From: Alphaproteobacteria bacterium
GTDB taxonomy: Bacteria; Pseudomonadota; Alphaproteobacteria; UBA6615
NCBI GenBank assembly: GCA_021774575.1
Contig: JAJFIX010000031.1
Location: forward strand, 154,264 to 218,263
DNA: 64,000 nucleotides
Reading direction: 5' to 3'
The notes under the pieces are model-generated. The model made no database searches, was not told the DNA's origin, and saw nothing but the letters and a program-made list of their open reading frames with translations. Position 1 is the stretch's first letter. Each line of letters starts with the position of its first letter. Below, in pieces: positions 43,087 to 51,778 of the stretch. A program made the position numbers and the translations under genes.

Positions 43087-44217
43087 TCAGCGCCTTTCTT
43101 CAGTATCTAGCCGCTTCTCCAGATAGACCGAATAGCGCGACATTGAAAAACAAACAACGAAAAAGAAACAAGCAACAAAGGCGTAGGTTTCCGTGCCAAG
43201 TCCTTGCCAGTCAGGGTTCGCAACCATCGCCTTGCCGATGCCCAGGATGTCAAACAACCCGATCAAGATCACCAATGTGGTGTCTTTAAACAATCCGATA
43301 AACGTATTGACGATACCCGGGATCGAAATTTTCAACGCTTGCGGCAATATGATGAGAGCCATCATTTTCGAATAATTGAGCCCCATTGCTTGGGCCGCCT
43401 CGTATTGGCCACGGGGGATCGCCTGCAGGCCGCCACGAATGACTTCCGCCATATAGGCGGCGGAAAAGGCCGTAACCATGATAATTACCCTGACCAACGA
43501 ATCAAACGTCACGTCCGGCGGCAAGAAAATCGGTAAAATAATATTCGAAACGAACAGCAAGGTCAGGAGTGGGACTCCTCTAACCGCCTCAATAAACAAT
43601 ACAGAAAGGGTGCGAACAATCGGCAGTTGCGATCGCCGCGCCAGGGCCAAAACAATACCCACCGGCAAAGACAAAACGATGCCCGACAGCCCAACAATCA
43701 GATTTAGCATGAACCCGCCGAATCTATTTGTCGAAACAGGCTCTAAGCCAAGACCACCAATGATCAATATCGTCGCGATCACCGGATAGGCGAGTGAAAA
43801 CCAAGAGAGAATACGCTTATAGGGCATGCCGCTAAACAGCATTGGGGCCAATGCTGGGAACAACAATATAACAGCGATATTAACTCGCCAGATCTGATCG
43901 GCCGGATAAAACCCATAAAGATACTGCCGTATGCGTTGATCAAGCCAAGCCCAACAAGCGCCCGAGTTCGTGCAGGCAAATCGATCAACCCCTTCGACAT
44001 CAGAGGTCAAAAATACCCAGTCAACGATCGGCGGAATAATCCGCCAAAGGATATAGACCGCGATCAGAGTCAGCCCGGTATTGAACCAGCCAGAAAACAT
44101 GTTTGTTCGCAACCACCCCAGCGCGCCGACGCTGGTCACCGGAGCGGCTTTTTCGGGCAGCAAATCGGCCTGTTTTCGATAGAATGCGCGGCCTGTATTT
44201 TGTGAATCAACTGTCAT
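43087..44217 (-). CDS. aapM: General L-amino-acid ABC transporter, permease AapM
   Basis: 376 residues. Membrane permease with the long N-terminal region and large insert typical of AapM/BztC (membrane start [20 protein letters not shown], then [19 protein letters not shown]), and the EAA loop [20 protein letters not shown], followed by [20 protein letters not shown]. Pairs with AapQ to form the channel. Its ATG overlaps the AapQ stop by four bases (ATGA). Confidence 0.93.
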   Translation of the reverse strand: MTVDSQNTGRAFYRKQADLLPEKAAPVTSVGALGWLRTNMFSGWFNTGLTLIAVYILWRIIPPIVDWVFLTSDVEGVDRFACTNSGACWAWLDQRIRQYLYGFYPADQIWRVNIAVILLFPALAPMLFSGMPYKRILSWFSLAYPVIATILIIGGLGLEPVSTNRFGGFMLNLIVGLSGIVLSLPVGIVLALARRSQLPIVRTLSVLFIEAVRGVPLLTLLFVSNIILPIFLPPDVTFDSLVRVIIMVTAFSAAYMAEVIRGGLQAIPRGQYEAAQAMGLNYSKMMALIILPQALKISIPGIVNTFIGLFKDTTLVILIGLFDILGIGKAMVANPDWQGLGTETYAFVACFFFVVCFSMSRYSVYLEKRLDTEERR

Positions 44218-45407
44218 CGTTCGACCAACGAAATATGTTTGTTATACCAATTCATAAATGCCGACGTCAGCAAGCTGAGGCTAAGATAAATCAGCATCCA
44301 AATGCCGACGATTTCGAGCGAGCGTCCCGACTGGTTCAAAATAATATTGCCGGTGGCAACAACATCTTGATAGCCAATGGCAATTGCCAACGACGAGTTT
44401 TTGGTCAAATTGAGATACTGGCTGGTCAGGGGCGGGATGATCACTCGAAGCGCCTGGGGAATAACGACCAATCGCATCGTTTGCCCGGACCGTAGGCCCA
44501 AAGCCGACGCCGCCTCGGTCTGCCCTTTGCTCACCGCCATTATGCCGCTGCGCACGATTTCAGAGATGAAGGCCCCAGTATAAACCGACAACGCGAACCA
44601 AAGCGCCACCAGTTCGGGCACAATGTTAAATCCGCCAGTGTAATTAAACCGCTGCTTTACCGGAACATCCCAACTCACCGGTTGGCCAAGTGCAAAGTGA
44701 GTAGCCAACGGCAAGCCGATGATCAGGCCAAGCCCGACCCAAAACACTGGAAAGGTCTGTCCGGACTTATCGTGGCGCCGATGAGCCCATGTCGCGATCA
44801 TGATGGTGGCGACGACGGCCAATAAGAATGCAAAGAAAACCCAGCCAAAGCCAGCTTCCAATATCGGTGCCGGTAAGCGGACGCCACGATTGTTCAGATA
44901 GATACCGCCGCCGATCACCACGCTATCGGCAACTTTCGGCAATTCGATCAGTATCGTCCACCAGAAGATAATCTGCAGCAACACTGGAATGTTACGAATA
45001 GTCTCGACATAAGTCGCAACCAACCGACTAACCAGCCAGTTCGGCGATAGTCTGAGGACGCCAGCAGAAAACCCGACAATGGTCGCGGTAACAATACCCA
45101 TTGCAGCGACCAGCAACGTGTTGAGCAAACCAACAATAAGGGCGCGACCGTAACTCGACGTGGATGAGTAAGATATTAGCTTTTGATTAATTTCAAAAAA
45201 GGCCGGATTGTCGAGAAAGCCAAATCCAACATCCAGCCCAGCTCGCTCCAAGTTCGCCAGTGTGTTTGAAACGATCATCGCGATAAACGCAGCCAGCGAT
45301 ACAAGCACAACCACTTGCAATATTACGCCACGCGCCCGCTCATCTGTCCACAGCCGCAGCACGTTCGTGCTCTTGGCCTCATTATCGATCCCAGCCGCAG
45401 CGGCCAT
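44214..45407 (-). CDS. aapQ: General L-amino-acid ABC transporter, permease AapQ
   Basis: 397 residues. First permease: GFLDNPAFFEINQKLISYSS is a family mark, followed by several membrane helices, an insert (PILEAGFGWVFFAFLLAVVA) and the EAA loop EIVRSGIMAVSKGQTEAASA with LGLRSGQTMRLVVIPQALRV. Separated from aapJ by an 82-base spacer containing a terminator-like hairpin, which would make the binding protein more abundant than the membrane parts. Confidence 0.93.
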   Translation of the reverse strand: MAAAAGIDNEAKSTNVLRLWTDERARGVILQVVVLVSLAAFIAMIVSNTLANLERAGLDVGFGFLDNPAFFEINQKLISYSSTSSYGRALIVGLLNTLLVAAMGIVTATIVGFSAGVLRLSPNWLVSRLVATYVETIRNIPVLLQIIFWWTILIELPKVADSVVIGGGIYLNNRGVRLPAPILEAGFGWVFFAFLLAVVATIMIATWAHRRHDKSGQTFPVFWVGLGLIIGLPLATHFALGQPVSWDVPVKQRFNYTGGFNIVPELVALWFALSVYTGAFISEIVRSGIMAVSKGQTEAASALGLRSGQTMRLVVIPQALRVIIPPLTSQYLNLTKNSSLAIAIGYQDVVATGNIILNQSGRSLEIVGIWMLIYLSLSLLTSAFMNWYNKHISLVER

Positions 45408-45446
45408 CTCAATCCGGTCCGAGTTCTGTTAAGTGAAAGATTCAGA

Positions 45447-45481
45447 AAAAAATAGGCCCGCCGCGATAAACGCGGCGGGCC
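45447..45481 (-). terminator. Attenuator-type terminator between aapJ and aapQ
   Basis: Perfect 11-bp GC-rich stem (45455-45465 with 45471-45481) and a five-base loop; on the minus strand it is followed by A and a run of T (plus-strand A-run 45446-45452). It lies just after the aapJ stop, so some transcripts stop here and others continue into aapQMP. Confidence 0.85.
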
Positions 45482-45489
45482 CTGTCATC

Positions 45490-46521
45490 TTAGCGTAACG
45501 GCGGTGCGTAGATAAGGCCGCCACTGGTCCACAGTGCGTTCAAGCCACGCTGCAGGCCGAGAGGTGTGCCTGTCCCGACGAACCGTTCGAAGATTTCGCC
45601 GTAGTTGCCGCCGGCTTTAATAGCCGCAACGGCCCAATCGCCACTCAGCCCCAGCAACTCACCGAATTCGCCTTCCGAACCCAGCATACGGTTGATCTCT
45701 GGATTATCGGTGCCCGCTGCCAATTGCTCGACATTGGCTTGGGTCACACCGAGCTCTTCGGCATTAATCAAGACATTGAGCGTCCAACGACCGATGTCGG
45801 CCCATTCATCATCGCCCTGACGAACCAACGGTCCGAGCGGCTCTTTCGAAACGATTTCCGGGAAAACAATGTGGGCGTCAGGATCGTCGAAAGCCGACTT
45901 AGTCGCGGCAAGACCCGAGGCATCCGTGGTATAGACGTCACAACGTTCTGCAAGATAAGCAGTACGCGCTTCTTCGTTGGTCTCGATTGGAACCGGCTCA
46001 AAATCCATGCCGTTGACCCGGAAGAAATCAGCCAAGTTGAGCTCGGTCGTCGTACCGGTCTGAATACAAACCGACGCACCGTCAAGCTCAGTCGCCGAAC
46101 CAATACCAAGCGAGCGCCGCCCAATAAAGCCCTGGCCGTCATAATAATTCACACCGAGGAATGTGAACCCAAGGTCAACATCACGGCTGAACGTCCAGGT
46201 GGTGTTGCGCGACAGAACGTCGATTTCACCCGATGCGAGTGCCGGAAAACGCTGATTGCCCGTCAAGTTGACGAATTCAATCTTATCTGAGTCTCCGAGC
46301 ACTGCCGCGGCTAGCGCACGACAATAGGCGACATCAAAGCCCTGCCATGTGCCCGCATCGTCGGTGAAAGCAAAACCTGGAATGCCGGTGTTAATACCAC
46401 ATTTCAGAACGCCAGCGGATTGCACGTCTTGCAATGTTCCGGCCTGTGCTCCCGCGCTCAAACCAACCGCGCCAAAGGCGGCTGCAGCAGCAAAAGCAGA
46501 TAGCATAAACTTCGTCTGCAT
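45490..46521 (-). CDS. aapJ: General L-amino-acid ABC transporter, periplasmic binding protein
   Basis: 343 residues with a signal peptide (MQTKFMLSAFAAAAAFGAVG..., cleavage at AQA-GT). SBP_bac_3 family: VLKCGINTGIPGFAFTDDAG, WQGFDVAYCRALAAAVLGDS, NLTGNQRFPALASGEIDVLS, TFSRDVDLGFTFLGVNYYDG, RGLNALWTSGGLIYAPPLR. It captures L-amino acids for AapQMP. Leader hairpin upstream at 46573-46606. First gene of the operon. Confidence 0.95.
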   Translation of the reverse strand: MQTKFMLSAFAAAAAFGAVGLSAGAQAGTLQDVQSAGVLKCGINTGIPGFAFTDDAGTWQGFDVAYCRALAAAVLGDSDKIEFVNLTGNQRFPALASGEIDVLSRNTTWTFSRDVDLGFTFLGVNYYDGQGFIGRRSLGIGSATELDGASVCIQTGTTTELNLADFFRVNGMDFEPVPIETNEEARTAYLAERCDVYTTDASGLAATKSAFDDPDAHIVFPEIVSKEPLGPLVRQGDDEWADIGRWTLNVLINAEELGVTQANVEQLAAGTDNPEINRMLGSEGEFGELLGLSGDWAVAAIKAGGNYGEIFERFVGTGTPLGLQRGLNALWTSGGLIYAPPLR

Positions 46522-46913
46522 AAGTATTCTCCCTGATGATTATATTATTATCGAGTAAGATTGGAATGAACATTGCCCGATATTTTGCACCTTGGCAATC
46601 GGGCAAGTGAAACGATTGATCAAAGACATGTATTAAACCTTTGATCTGCCTGAACATCATTCCGAATCGAATTCCGCCCCCCCCGATGGTTTTACAGGCA
46701 TTTCTATTGATATCAGTTAGATATATAGGATTTTTCGGCGCGCGCACTGCGATTGCGAATTTTGCCCTAAAGCAACCTTATTTCGATCATTTTCCGGTCA
46801 CAATAGCGCGAGAAAACGTTCCCCTACTTGGCAGCTCCCCCAGGGTGCACTATTTTTCGTCAAGACAGGTTTGCGATCGGCTAAATTATAATTGGTAGGA
46901 AACGGAGTACGAT
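46522..46913. other. Divergent spacer between aapJ and the cytochrome c gene
   Basis: About 390 bases. It holds an inverted repeat in the aapJ leader and, near 46887-46892, TATAAT close before the cytochrome Shine-Dalgarno (GGAG at 46904). No open frame here is convincing. Confidence 0.6.
46573..46606. promoter_or_regulatory. Inverted repeat in the aapJ leader
   Basis: Perfect 8-base arms TTGCCCGA (46573-46580) and TCGGGCAA (46599-46606), 18 bases apart, about 55 bases before the aapJ ATG. Could be a leader hairpin or operator. TTGCACC inside the loop resembles an NtrC half site, a weak hint only. Confidence 0.35.
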
Positions 46914-47294
46914 ATGAAAAAATTAGGTATTGCATCGGTCGCCATTGCGTCGGCCATGTTTTTTTCCGGCGCCGCGAGCGCCCAGAATGTTGCGGCCGGC
47001 CAAGAGGTCTTTCAGGCTCGGTGCACCGGCTGCCATACATCCACTGAAGGCGGCGCAAACAAAACCGGCCCCAATCTGTTCGGCGTCGCCGGGTCCGACT
47101 CCGGTAGCAGAGATGTCGGGTTTCGCTTCTCAAGCGCCTTATCGGGCAGTTCAGTGACTTGGGATGATGCAAACCTGGATTCTTGGCTTGAAAACCCGCG
47201 TGGCTTTATTGCCGGAAACAGAATGTCATTTGGCGGCCTATCCAGTGCCACCGACCGGTCAGACCTCATTGCATTCCTGAAAACACTGAATTAG
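46914..47294 (+). CDS. Periplasmic class I cytochrome c
   Basis: 126 residues with a signal peptide (IASAMFFSGAASAQ). Heme site CTGCH near residue 37, the distal Met in GNRMSFGGL, KTGPNLFGVAG and the C-terminal helix DLIAFLKTL, all as in cytochrome c2/c550. Carries electrons between the bc1 complex and oxidases or other periplasmic partners. GGAG lies just before the ATG; a terminator follows. No oxidase gene is nearby. Confidence 0.92.
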   Translation: MKKLGIASVAIASAMFFSGAASAQNVAAGQEVFQARCTGCHTSTEGGANKTGPNLFGVAGSDSGSRDVGFRFSSALSGSSVTWDDANLDSWLENPRGFIAGNRMSFGGLSSATDRSDLIAFLKTLN

Positions 47295-47325
47295 GTCGTT
47301 CGCGGTTTTTGGGTCTCTAATATTT

Positions 47326-47376
47326 TGCGCAGAGTTTCAGCTACCCTAATTTGGCTGAATTCTCTGCGCATTTTTT
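47326..47376 (+). terminator. Intrinsic terminator of the cytochrome c gene
   Basis: Long stem TGCGCAGAG...CTCTGCGCA with an inner TTCAGC/GCTGAA pairing (47326-47370), followed by TTTTTT. The T-run overlaps the stop codon of the convergent gene (47375-47377). Confidence 0.88.
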
Positions 47377-48079
47377 ATTCCGGTGCAGCGTTCGCTAGTG
47401 CGGCATCTAACTGTTTTCCGTGGTCGATTTCCATATAACTAACGCATTCAAGTTGACGGTCTTCGAACACGGCGTCGCGCGACAGGCTCTTCCCCAGACG
47501 ACGTTCAATTTCACTATTTCTGGCCATCAGGAGTGCCTCAATCTGTGGGTTATATAGAACATTCAGATCTGTTAGCCACCGACCTACTAGCCCTGGCATA
47601 CCCCGCCCATCAATACTGAACGCCTTTTGCATGGCGAACGCGGCGGCGCCGTCGGCCCAAATTTCATCCGTGACCCATCTATTCGTTGTAAATAGCCGCA
47701 CTGGTTGACTGTTCCAATCGACCGAGATGGCGACAAGGTGGGAAAGTCCGCCGGCCTCACCATTCGCGTCCCTATTTGGTCCAAAAAGATGAAAATGCCC
47801 GTGCTCCTCCCATTGTTCTAACTTTGGATGGACATGGTAAAAAAATTGGCAACCGGTGCGCCCGTCTTTGCAATCACCCTCCGGAAAGTGGCTCCATTCA
47901 AAAAGTTGCGTGCCGGCAGGCAACAAAGCGCTTACAGACGTCACGCCAGCAGTTTCGAACTCTACATTATATCCGATGATCCTGTTCGCCGCCTCCGCCA
48001 TTAAGGCAAGTCGTTCCGGCGTGATGTCGACGAAACCCGGATCGCCAACGGCTAACTTTGTCCAACCCATCTGAAACAA
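47375..48079 (-). CDS. Conserved protein with His-rich core, unknown function
   Basis: 234 residues, no signal peptide. A central conserved-looking core FFYHVHPKLEQWEEHGHFHL followed by SHLVAISVDWNSQPVRLFTT, then NRWVTDEIWADG. The His/Glu cluster suggests a metal site. The layout resembles a DUF6969-type family, but I am not certain. The C-terminal helical part (LDAALANAAPE) is acidic. It is 16 bases downstream of the DUF192 gene on the same strand, so probably co-transcribed. Confidence 0.7.
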   Translation of the reverse strand: MFQMGWTKLAVGDPGFVDITPERLALMAEAANRIIGYNVEFETAGVTSVSALLPAGTQLFEWSHFPEGDCKDGRTGCQFFYHVHPKLEQWEEHGHFHLFGPNRDANGEAGGLSHLVAISVDWNSQPVRLFTTNRWVTDEIWADGAAAFAMQKAFSIDGRGMPGLVGRWLTDLNVLYNPQIEALLMARNSEIERRLGKSLSRDAVFEDRQLECVSYMEIDHGKQLDAALANAAPE

Positions 48080-48095
48080 CTATCTATTTTGTCGA

Positions 48096-48593
48096 TTACT
48101 CGACGTTTAGAAGCGGATGAGAGACTAGATCGCCGATTGAGATGCCGATCCGCTCTGCCGACCCGCCCGGTAACTCAAGAACAGAACGGACCGGAACCTT
48201 TGACGGTATCAACGCTTCGGAAAAAGGCACGGTTCGCTCGGCAATGTGGGCAATGGTCTGGTCCGCCCGGATGAAAATAATATCCAGCGGTAATGGCGTG
48301 TTTTTCATCCAAAAATTATGCAGCGCGGTGCCGTTGAAAACGAACAGCATGCCCTCACGCTCGCCCATGGCTTCGCGATGCATCAAGCCTTGCGACTGTT
48401 CCTGAGGTGTTAATGCCAGCTCGACCATGAACTCTACCGGGGTACCACCGTTTTGCAAGTCGATTGTCAGGCTTTCTCTCACCCGTCCATCATCGGCAGT
48501 TTGGGCCGTCAACTCCACCTCTTCTTCGTTGCCGCAGGCCGCAGTCGGCCCAACTAGAATTGCAACTAAGAACAATTTCAAAACAAATTTCAT
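48096..48593 (-). CDS. DUF192 family lipoprotein
   Basis: 165 residues. Lipobox LVGPTAAC near residue 20 predicts a lipid-anchored periplasmic protein. DUF192 core: VEFMVELALTPQEQSQGLMH, REGMLFVFNGTALHNFWMKN with the family F-x-M-x-N-T, PLDIIFIRADQTIAHIAERT, VRSVLELPGGSAERIGISIG. The fold is known; the function is not, though an archaeal-type member is linked to export. Divergent from the TPP-riboswitch operon. Confidence 0.88.
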   Translation of the reverse strand: MKFVLKLFLVAILVGPTAACGNEEEVELTAQTADDGRVRESLTIDLQNGGTPVEFMVELALTPQEQSQGLMHREAMGEREGMLFVFNGTALHNFWMKNTPLPLDIIFIRADQTIAHIAERTVPFSEALIPSKVPVRSVLELPGGSAERIGISIGDLVSHPLLNVE

Positions 48594-48650
48594 ACTGCAA
48601 ATGCCCCGTTATCAACAAAATATTGTTAGTGTCATACGCCATTTCCCCAA

Positions 48651-48680
48651 GTTTAATCCAGTAAGAGGTTTAATCCAGTA
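48651..48680 (+). repeat. 13-base direct repeat upstream of the TPP riboswitch
   Basis: GTTTAATCCAGTA occurs at 48651-48663 and 48668-48680, a 17-base period. It lies between the DUF192 gene and the thi operon and could be a binding site pair or a small duplication. Confidence 0.75.
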
Positions 48681-48725
48681 TGATAGCAGAGATGTTGACA
48701 TTGCCGACGGCCGTTTACATAGTCT

Positions 48726-48823
48726 CCCCACTCACCTGGGGGAGCCAACGTGGCTGAGAGGTCCCATCCCGGGACGACCCCTTGAACCTGATCCGGATAA
48801 CACCGGCGTAGGAAGGCGTGGGG
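48726..48823 (+). ncRNA. TPP (THI-box) riboswitch
   Basis: P1 arms CCCCAC (48726-48731) and GTGGGG (48818-48823). Conserved GGCTGAGAG at 48752 region, then ACCTGATCCGGATAACACCG and GGCGTAGGAA near 48786-48813. The 3' P1 arm lies next to the thiZ Shine-Dalgarno and ATG (48826), so control is likely translational, sequestering the ribosome site when TPP is bound. Confidence 0.95.
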
Positions 48824-48825
48824 TT

Positions 48826-49653
48826 ATGTGCCCAAGTTCGGTCGACAAGACTAATCCACACTCGGACGATAGTGTCGTTTCCGGTGATATTGTCGTTTCC
48901 CGGGCATCGTTGACCTACGGTGCGACTTGTCTATTCGAAAACCTCGACTTCATTATTGAGTCTGGCTGTTGGACCTGCATTCTCGGACCCAGCGGTGTTG
49001 GCAAGACAACCTTGCTACGGATGATCGCTGGTCTGGCTGCTATCCCGGCCCCCGGCCGCATTGACTGGTCCGGAGAGCAGAATTTTAGCCAACAAGTCAG
49101 TTACATGGCCCAAGACGACTTATTGATGCCATGGCTGACCGTTGCTCAAAATATAGGCCTGGGAAATAAGTTACGCGGTAAGCCGGTGGACCATTCAAAT
49201 ATCGAGAAAATGCTCGGGCGGATCGGTTTGGCCGGTTTTGGTGATCGTCGTCCGCAATCTCTATCCGGGGGGCAGAGGCAACGGGTCGCCCTCGCCCGCA
49301 CCTTAATGGAAGATCGCGCGATTACCTTAATGGATGAACCCTTTTCTGCTTTAGACACAATTACCAGAGGGCGATTGCAAGAGTTAGCGGTAGAACTTTT
49401 GGGTGGCCGCACGGTTCTTCTTGTTACCCACGACCCTTTAGAAGCACTTCGCCTCGGTGATAAGGTTCATGTCATGTCGGGGCGACCCGCCGACATCAGC
49501 GCCCCGATAACGCCAAGCGGCCCAGCGCCGCGACCGGTTAATGACCCAGAAATTCTTCACCTTCAAGGCGAATTACTCGGCCAGTTGAGTGCGGCCGACC
49601 AGGTCATAACGGCAAATGAAAACCGGCCGCCCTCAAATTGGTCAAACCAATGA
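48826..49653 (+). CDS. thiZ: Thiamine-precursor ABC transporter, ATP-binding protein
   Basis: 275 residues from ATG 48826, just behind the riboswitch; the longer frame upstream runs through the riboswitch and is discounted. Walker A GPSGVGKTT, VSYMAQDDLLMPWLTV, signature LSGGQRQRVALARTL, Walker B ITLMDEPFSALDTI, switch VTHDPLEAL. The ATPase of a ThiXYZ-type system importing the pyrimidine precursor HMP or its formylated relative. ATGA overlap with the permease. Confidence 0.9.
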   Translation: MCPSSVDKTNPHSDDSVVSGDIVVSRASLTYGATCLFENLDFIIESGCWTCILGPSGVGKTTLLRMIAGLAAIPAPGRIDWSGEQNFSQQVSYMAQDDLLMPWLTVAQNIGLGNKLRGKPVDHSNIEKMLGRIGLAGFGDRRPQSLSGGQRQRVALARTLMEDRAITLMDEPFSALDTITRGRLQELAVELLGGRTVLLVTHDPLEALRLGDKVHVMSGRPADISAPITPSGPAPRPVNDPEILHLQGELLGQLSAADQVITANENRPPSNWSNQ

Positions 49654-50408
49654 AATTCTTCCGTCCCATCATCACCTTTTTTGGATTGGTCGCGGCATGG
49701 CAGTTCATTGTCGAGATAACCAACGTCCAGCGATTTATTTTACCACCACCAATAGATGTTTTTTCCGCATTGATTGACCAGCGTAGAATTCTATTAGGCC
49801 ACGCTGGAACAACTCTAACCGAGATCATTCTAGGCTTGGTCATCGCCACCCTCCTGGGCACAGTTACCGCGCTCTGCATGGCTCAATTCCGCCAAGCCCG
49901 GAACTGGGTCTTGCCAGTACTCGTTGTCAGCCAAGCATTACCGGTGTTCGCATTAGCTCCCATCCTGGTGCTCTGGCTCGGCTTCGGTATGGCTTCCAAA
50001 GTGGCAATGGCCGTATTGATTATATATTTTCCAGTCACCGCTACCTTTTACGACGGCCTAAGACGAACCAACCCAGGTTGGCTCGACCTTGCAGCAACAA
50101 TGAATGCACTACCTTGGCGGGTTTTATTGCATGTTCGATTGCCTGCTGCCCTGCCCGCCTTTGCCTCTGGCCTTCGGGTGGCGACTGCGGTGGCGCCAAT
50201 CGGTGCGATTGTCGGCGAATGGGTCGGATCTTCATCCGGCCTCGGCCATTATTTATGGCGGATGAACGGCAATGCCAAAACAGCCGAAATGTTTGCCGCG
50301 CTCTTCGTTCTCTCGGTCATCGCCGTGACCCTTTATTTTATTGTCGATGATCTCTTGCGCCGGATTTTACCCTGGCAACCGGACCGAGATACGCCGCCCT
50401 CAACATGA
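49650..50408 (+). CDS. thiX: Thiamine-precursor ABC transporter, permease
   Basis: 252 residues from ATG 49650, which overlaps the ATPase stop (ATGA). About six membrane helices (FFRPIITFFGLVAAWQFIVE), EAA loop LRRTNPGWLDLAATMNALPW, then VLLHVRLPAALPAFASGLRV, ATAVAPIGAIVGEWVGSSSG. Nitrate/sulfonate/NMT-type permease. TPP-riboswitch control assigns it to thiamine-precursor uptake. Confidence 0.9.
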   Translation: MKFFRPIITFFGLVAAWQFIVEITNVQRFILPPPIDVFSALIDQRRILLGHAGTTLTEIILGLVIATLLGTVTALCMAQFRQARNWVLPVLVVSQALPVFALAPILVLWLGFGMASKVAMAVLIIYFPVTATFYDGLRRTNPGWLDLAATMNALPWRVLLHVRLPAALPAFASGLRVATAVAPIGAIVGEWVGSSSGLGHYLWRMNGNAKTAEMFAALFVLSVIAVTLYFIVDDLLRRILPWQPDRDTPPST

Positions 50409-50456
50409 CACAAACTCTAAGTTTTCAACCCAATGACGCATAAAGGAATACTACCA

Positions 50457-51416
50457 ATGTCGCGTATACCCCTCGCCTTTGCTGCCACACTCTTCGGTCT
50501 TAGCGTATTATTTGCCGCTCCGGGCACCGCTCAGGCCCAGGAAAAACTCACTGTTCTGCTCGATTGGTTCATTAACCCCGATCACGGGCCACTGTTTGTC
50601 GCGCAAGAGCGTGGGTATTTTACCGAACGCGGCTTGGACGTCGAATTTATCGAGCCCGCAGATCCGAATTTGCCGCCAAAATTAGTTGCGGCCGGGCAAG
50701 CAGAAATCGCAGTTTCCTATCAACCGCAATTGCATTTGCAAGTGAGCGAGGGCTTGCCGATCACGCGTATTGGTACGCTAGTTAGCACGCCTCTAAATTC
50801 ACTTGTCGTTTTGGAAAACGGACCAATCAATAGCATCGCCGACTTGAGGGGTAAAAAAGTCGGCTTTTCCGTCGGTGGGTTCGAAGATGCTATCTTGTCG
50901 GCTATGCTGGAAAAACACGGCCTTACTCTCGACGATATCGAGTTGGTAAACGTCAACTTCTCCCTTTCGCCTTCCCTCATGTCGGGGCAGGTTGACGCTG
51001 TGATTGGTGCCTTTCGAAATTTTGAATTGAATCAAATGGACATTGTTGGCCAGCCCGGTCGAGCTTTCTTTGTCGAGGAAGAAGGTGTCCCCGCCTATGA
51101 CGAACTGATCCTGATTGCCAATCGTGACCGCCTCGAAGACCCCCGTTTGCCACTGTTTTTGGATGCGGTTGAGGCCGGCGCCCAGTACATGGTCAACCAC
51201 CCCGATGACGCCTGGGCCCTGTTCATCGGCGCCAATCCTGAATTGGACGACGAACTCAACAGGCGCGCTTGGAGGGACACGCTACCCCGTTTTGCTCTGC
51301 GGCCGGCGGCCCTGGATGAAAGCCGGTATTTACGGCTTGAAGAATTTCTCCATGGACGCGGTTTTATCGAAAACCGGGTAGCACTTGAGGACTATGCTCG
51401 CCAGCTAAGGCGATGA
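50457..51416 (+). CDS. thiY: Thiamine-precursor ABC transporter, NMT1/THI5-like binding protein
   Basis: 319 residues from ATG 50457, preferred because AAAGGA lies 11 bases before it. A signal peptide (LAFAATLFGLSVLFAAPGTA) then the NMT1 fold: LTVLLDWFINPDHGPLFVAQ, FIEPADPNLPPKLVAAGQAE, IAVSYQPQLHLQVSEGLPIT, LRGKKVGFSVGGFEDAILSA. Related to yeast THI5 and bacterial ThiY, which bind formyl-aminopyrimidine. Third gene of the riboswitch operon. Confidence 0.92.
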   Translation: MSRIPLAFAATLFGLSVLFAAPGTAQAQEKLTVLLDWFINPDHGPLFVAQERGYFTERGLDVEFIEPADPNLPPKLVAAGQAEIAVSYQPQLHLQVSEGLPITRIGTLVSTPLNSLVVLENGPINSIADLRGKKVGFSVGGFEDAILSAMLEKHGLTLDDIELVNVNFSLSPSLMSGQVDAVIGAFRNFELNQMDIVGQPGRAFFVEEEGVPAYDELILIANRDRLEDPRLPLFLDAVEAGAQYMVNHPDDAWALFIGANPELDDELNRRAWRDTLPRFALRPAALDESRYLRLEEFLHGRGFIENRVALEDYARQLRR

Positions 51417-51778
51417 CCGGCCAAGGCAAATCAGCAACCGTATCGGGCCCCTGAAAATGGGGCCGATACTCCGAAGATTTGCCCCCGTGATCGGCTCGGC
51501 CGTACAGTTGACTTAATGCCGCTCAAATGCTTGTATAACAACAATAAAGCAGACTTTTTGGCAGTGGAACCAAGTGGGGCTGGCACCCCGCGAGGACGGC
51601 AAATCGGACCTGGCTTCCTGTTTTCGCTTTTGGTCATTTTGCGACCCCAATTTTCGCAGAGTGGCTCTGGCGTGGAGGCTCACTAGTTCGAAACCAAAAA
51701 TGGCGTATCCGTTCGGTACGGCCTATCCCGTTTTGCTGAGTCTGCCCTGGCGAGGGGGAGTTAATTGAGGCTCGGTCA
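51417..51778. other. Spacer of about 360 bases with a hairpin after thiY
   Basis: A stable hairpin near 51442-51468 (ATCGGGCCCC against GGGGCCGAT) may end the thi operon, although no T-run follows. The rest carries no recognised feature; open frames on either strand look like chance. Confidence 0.55.
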
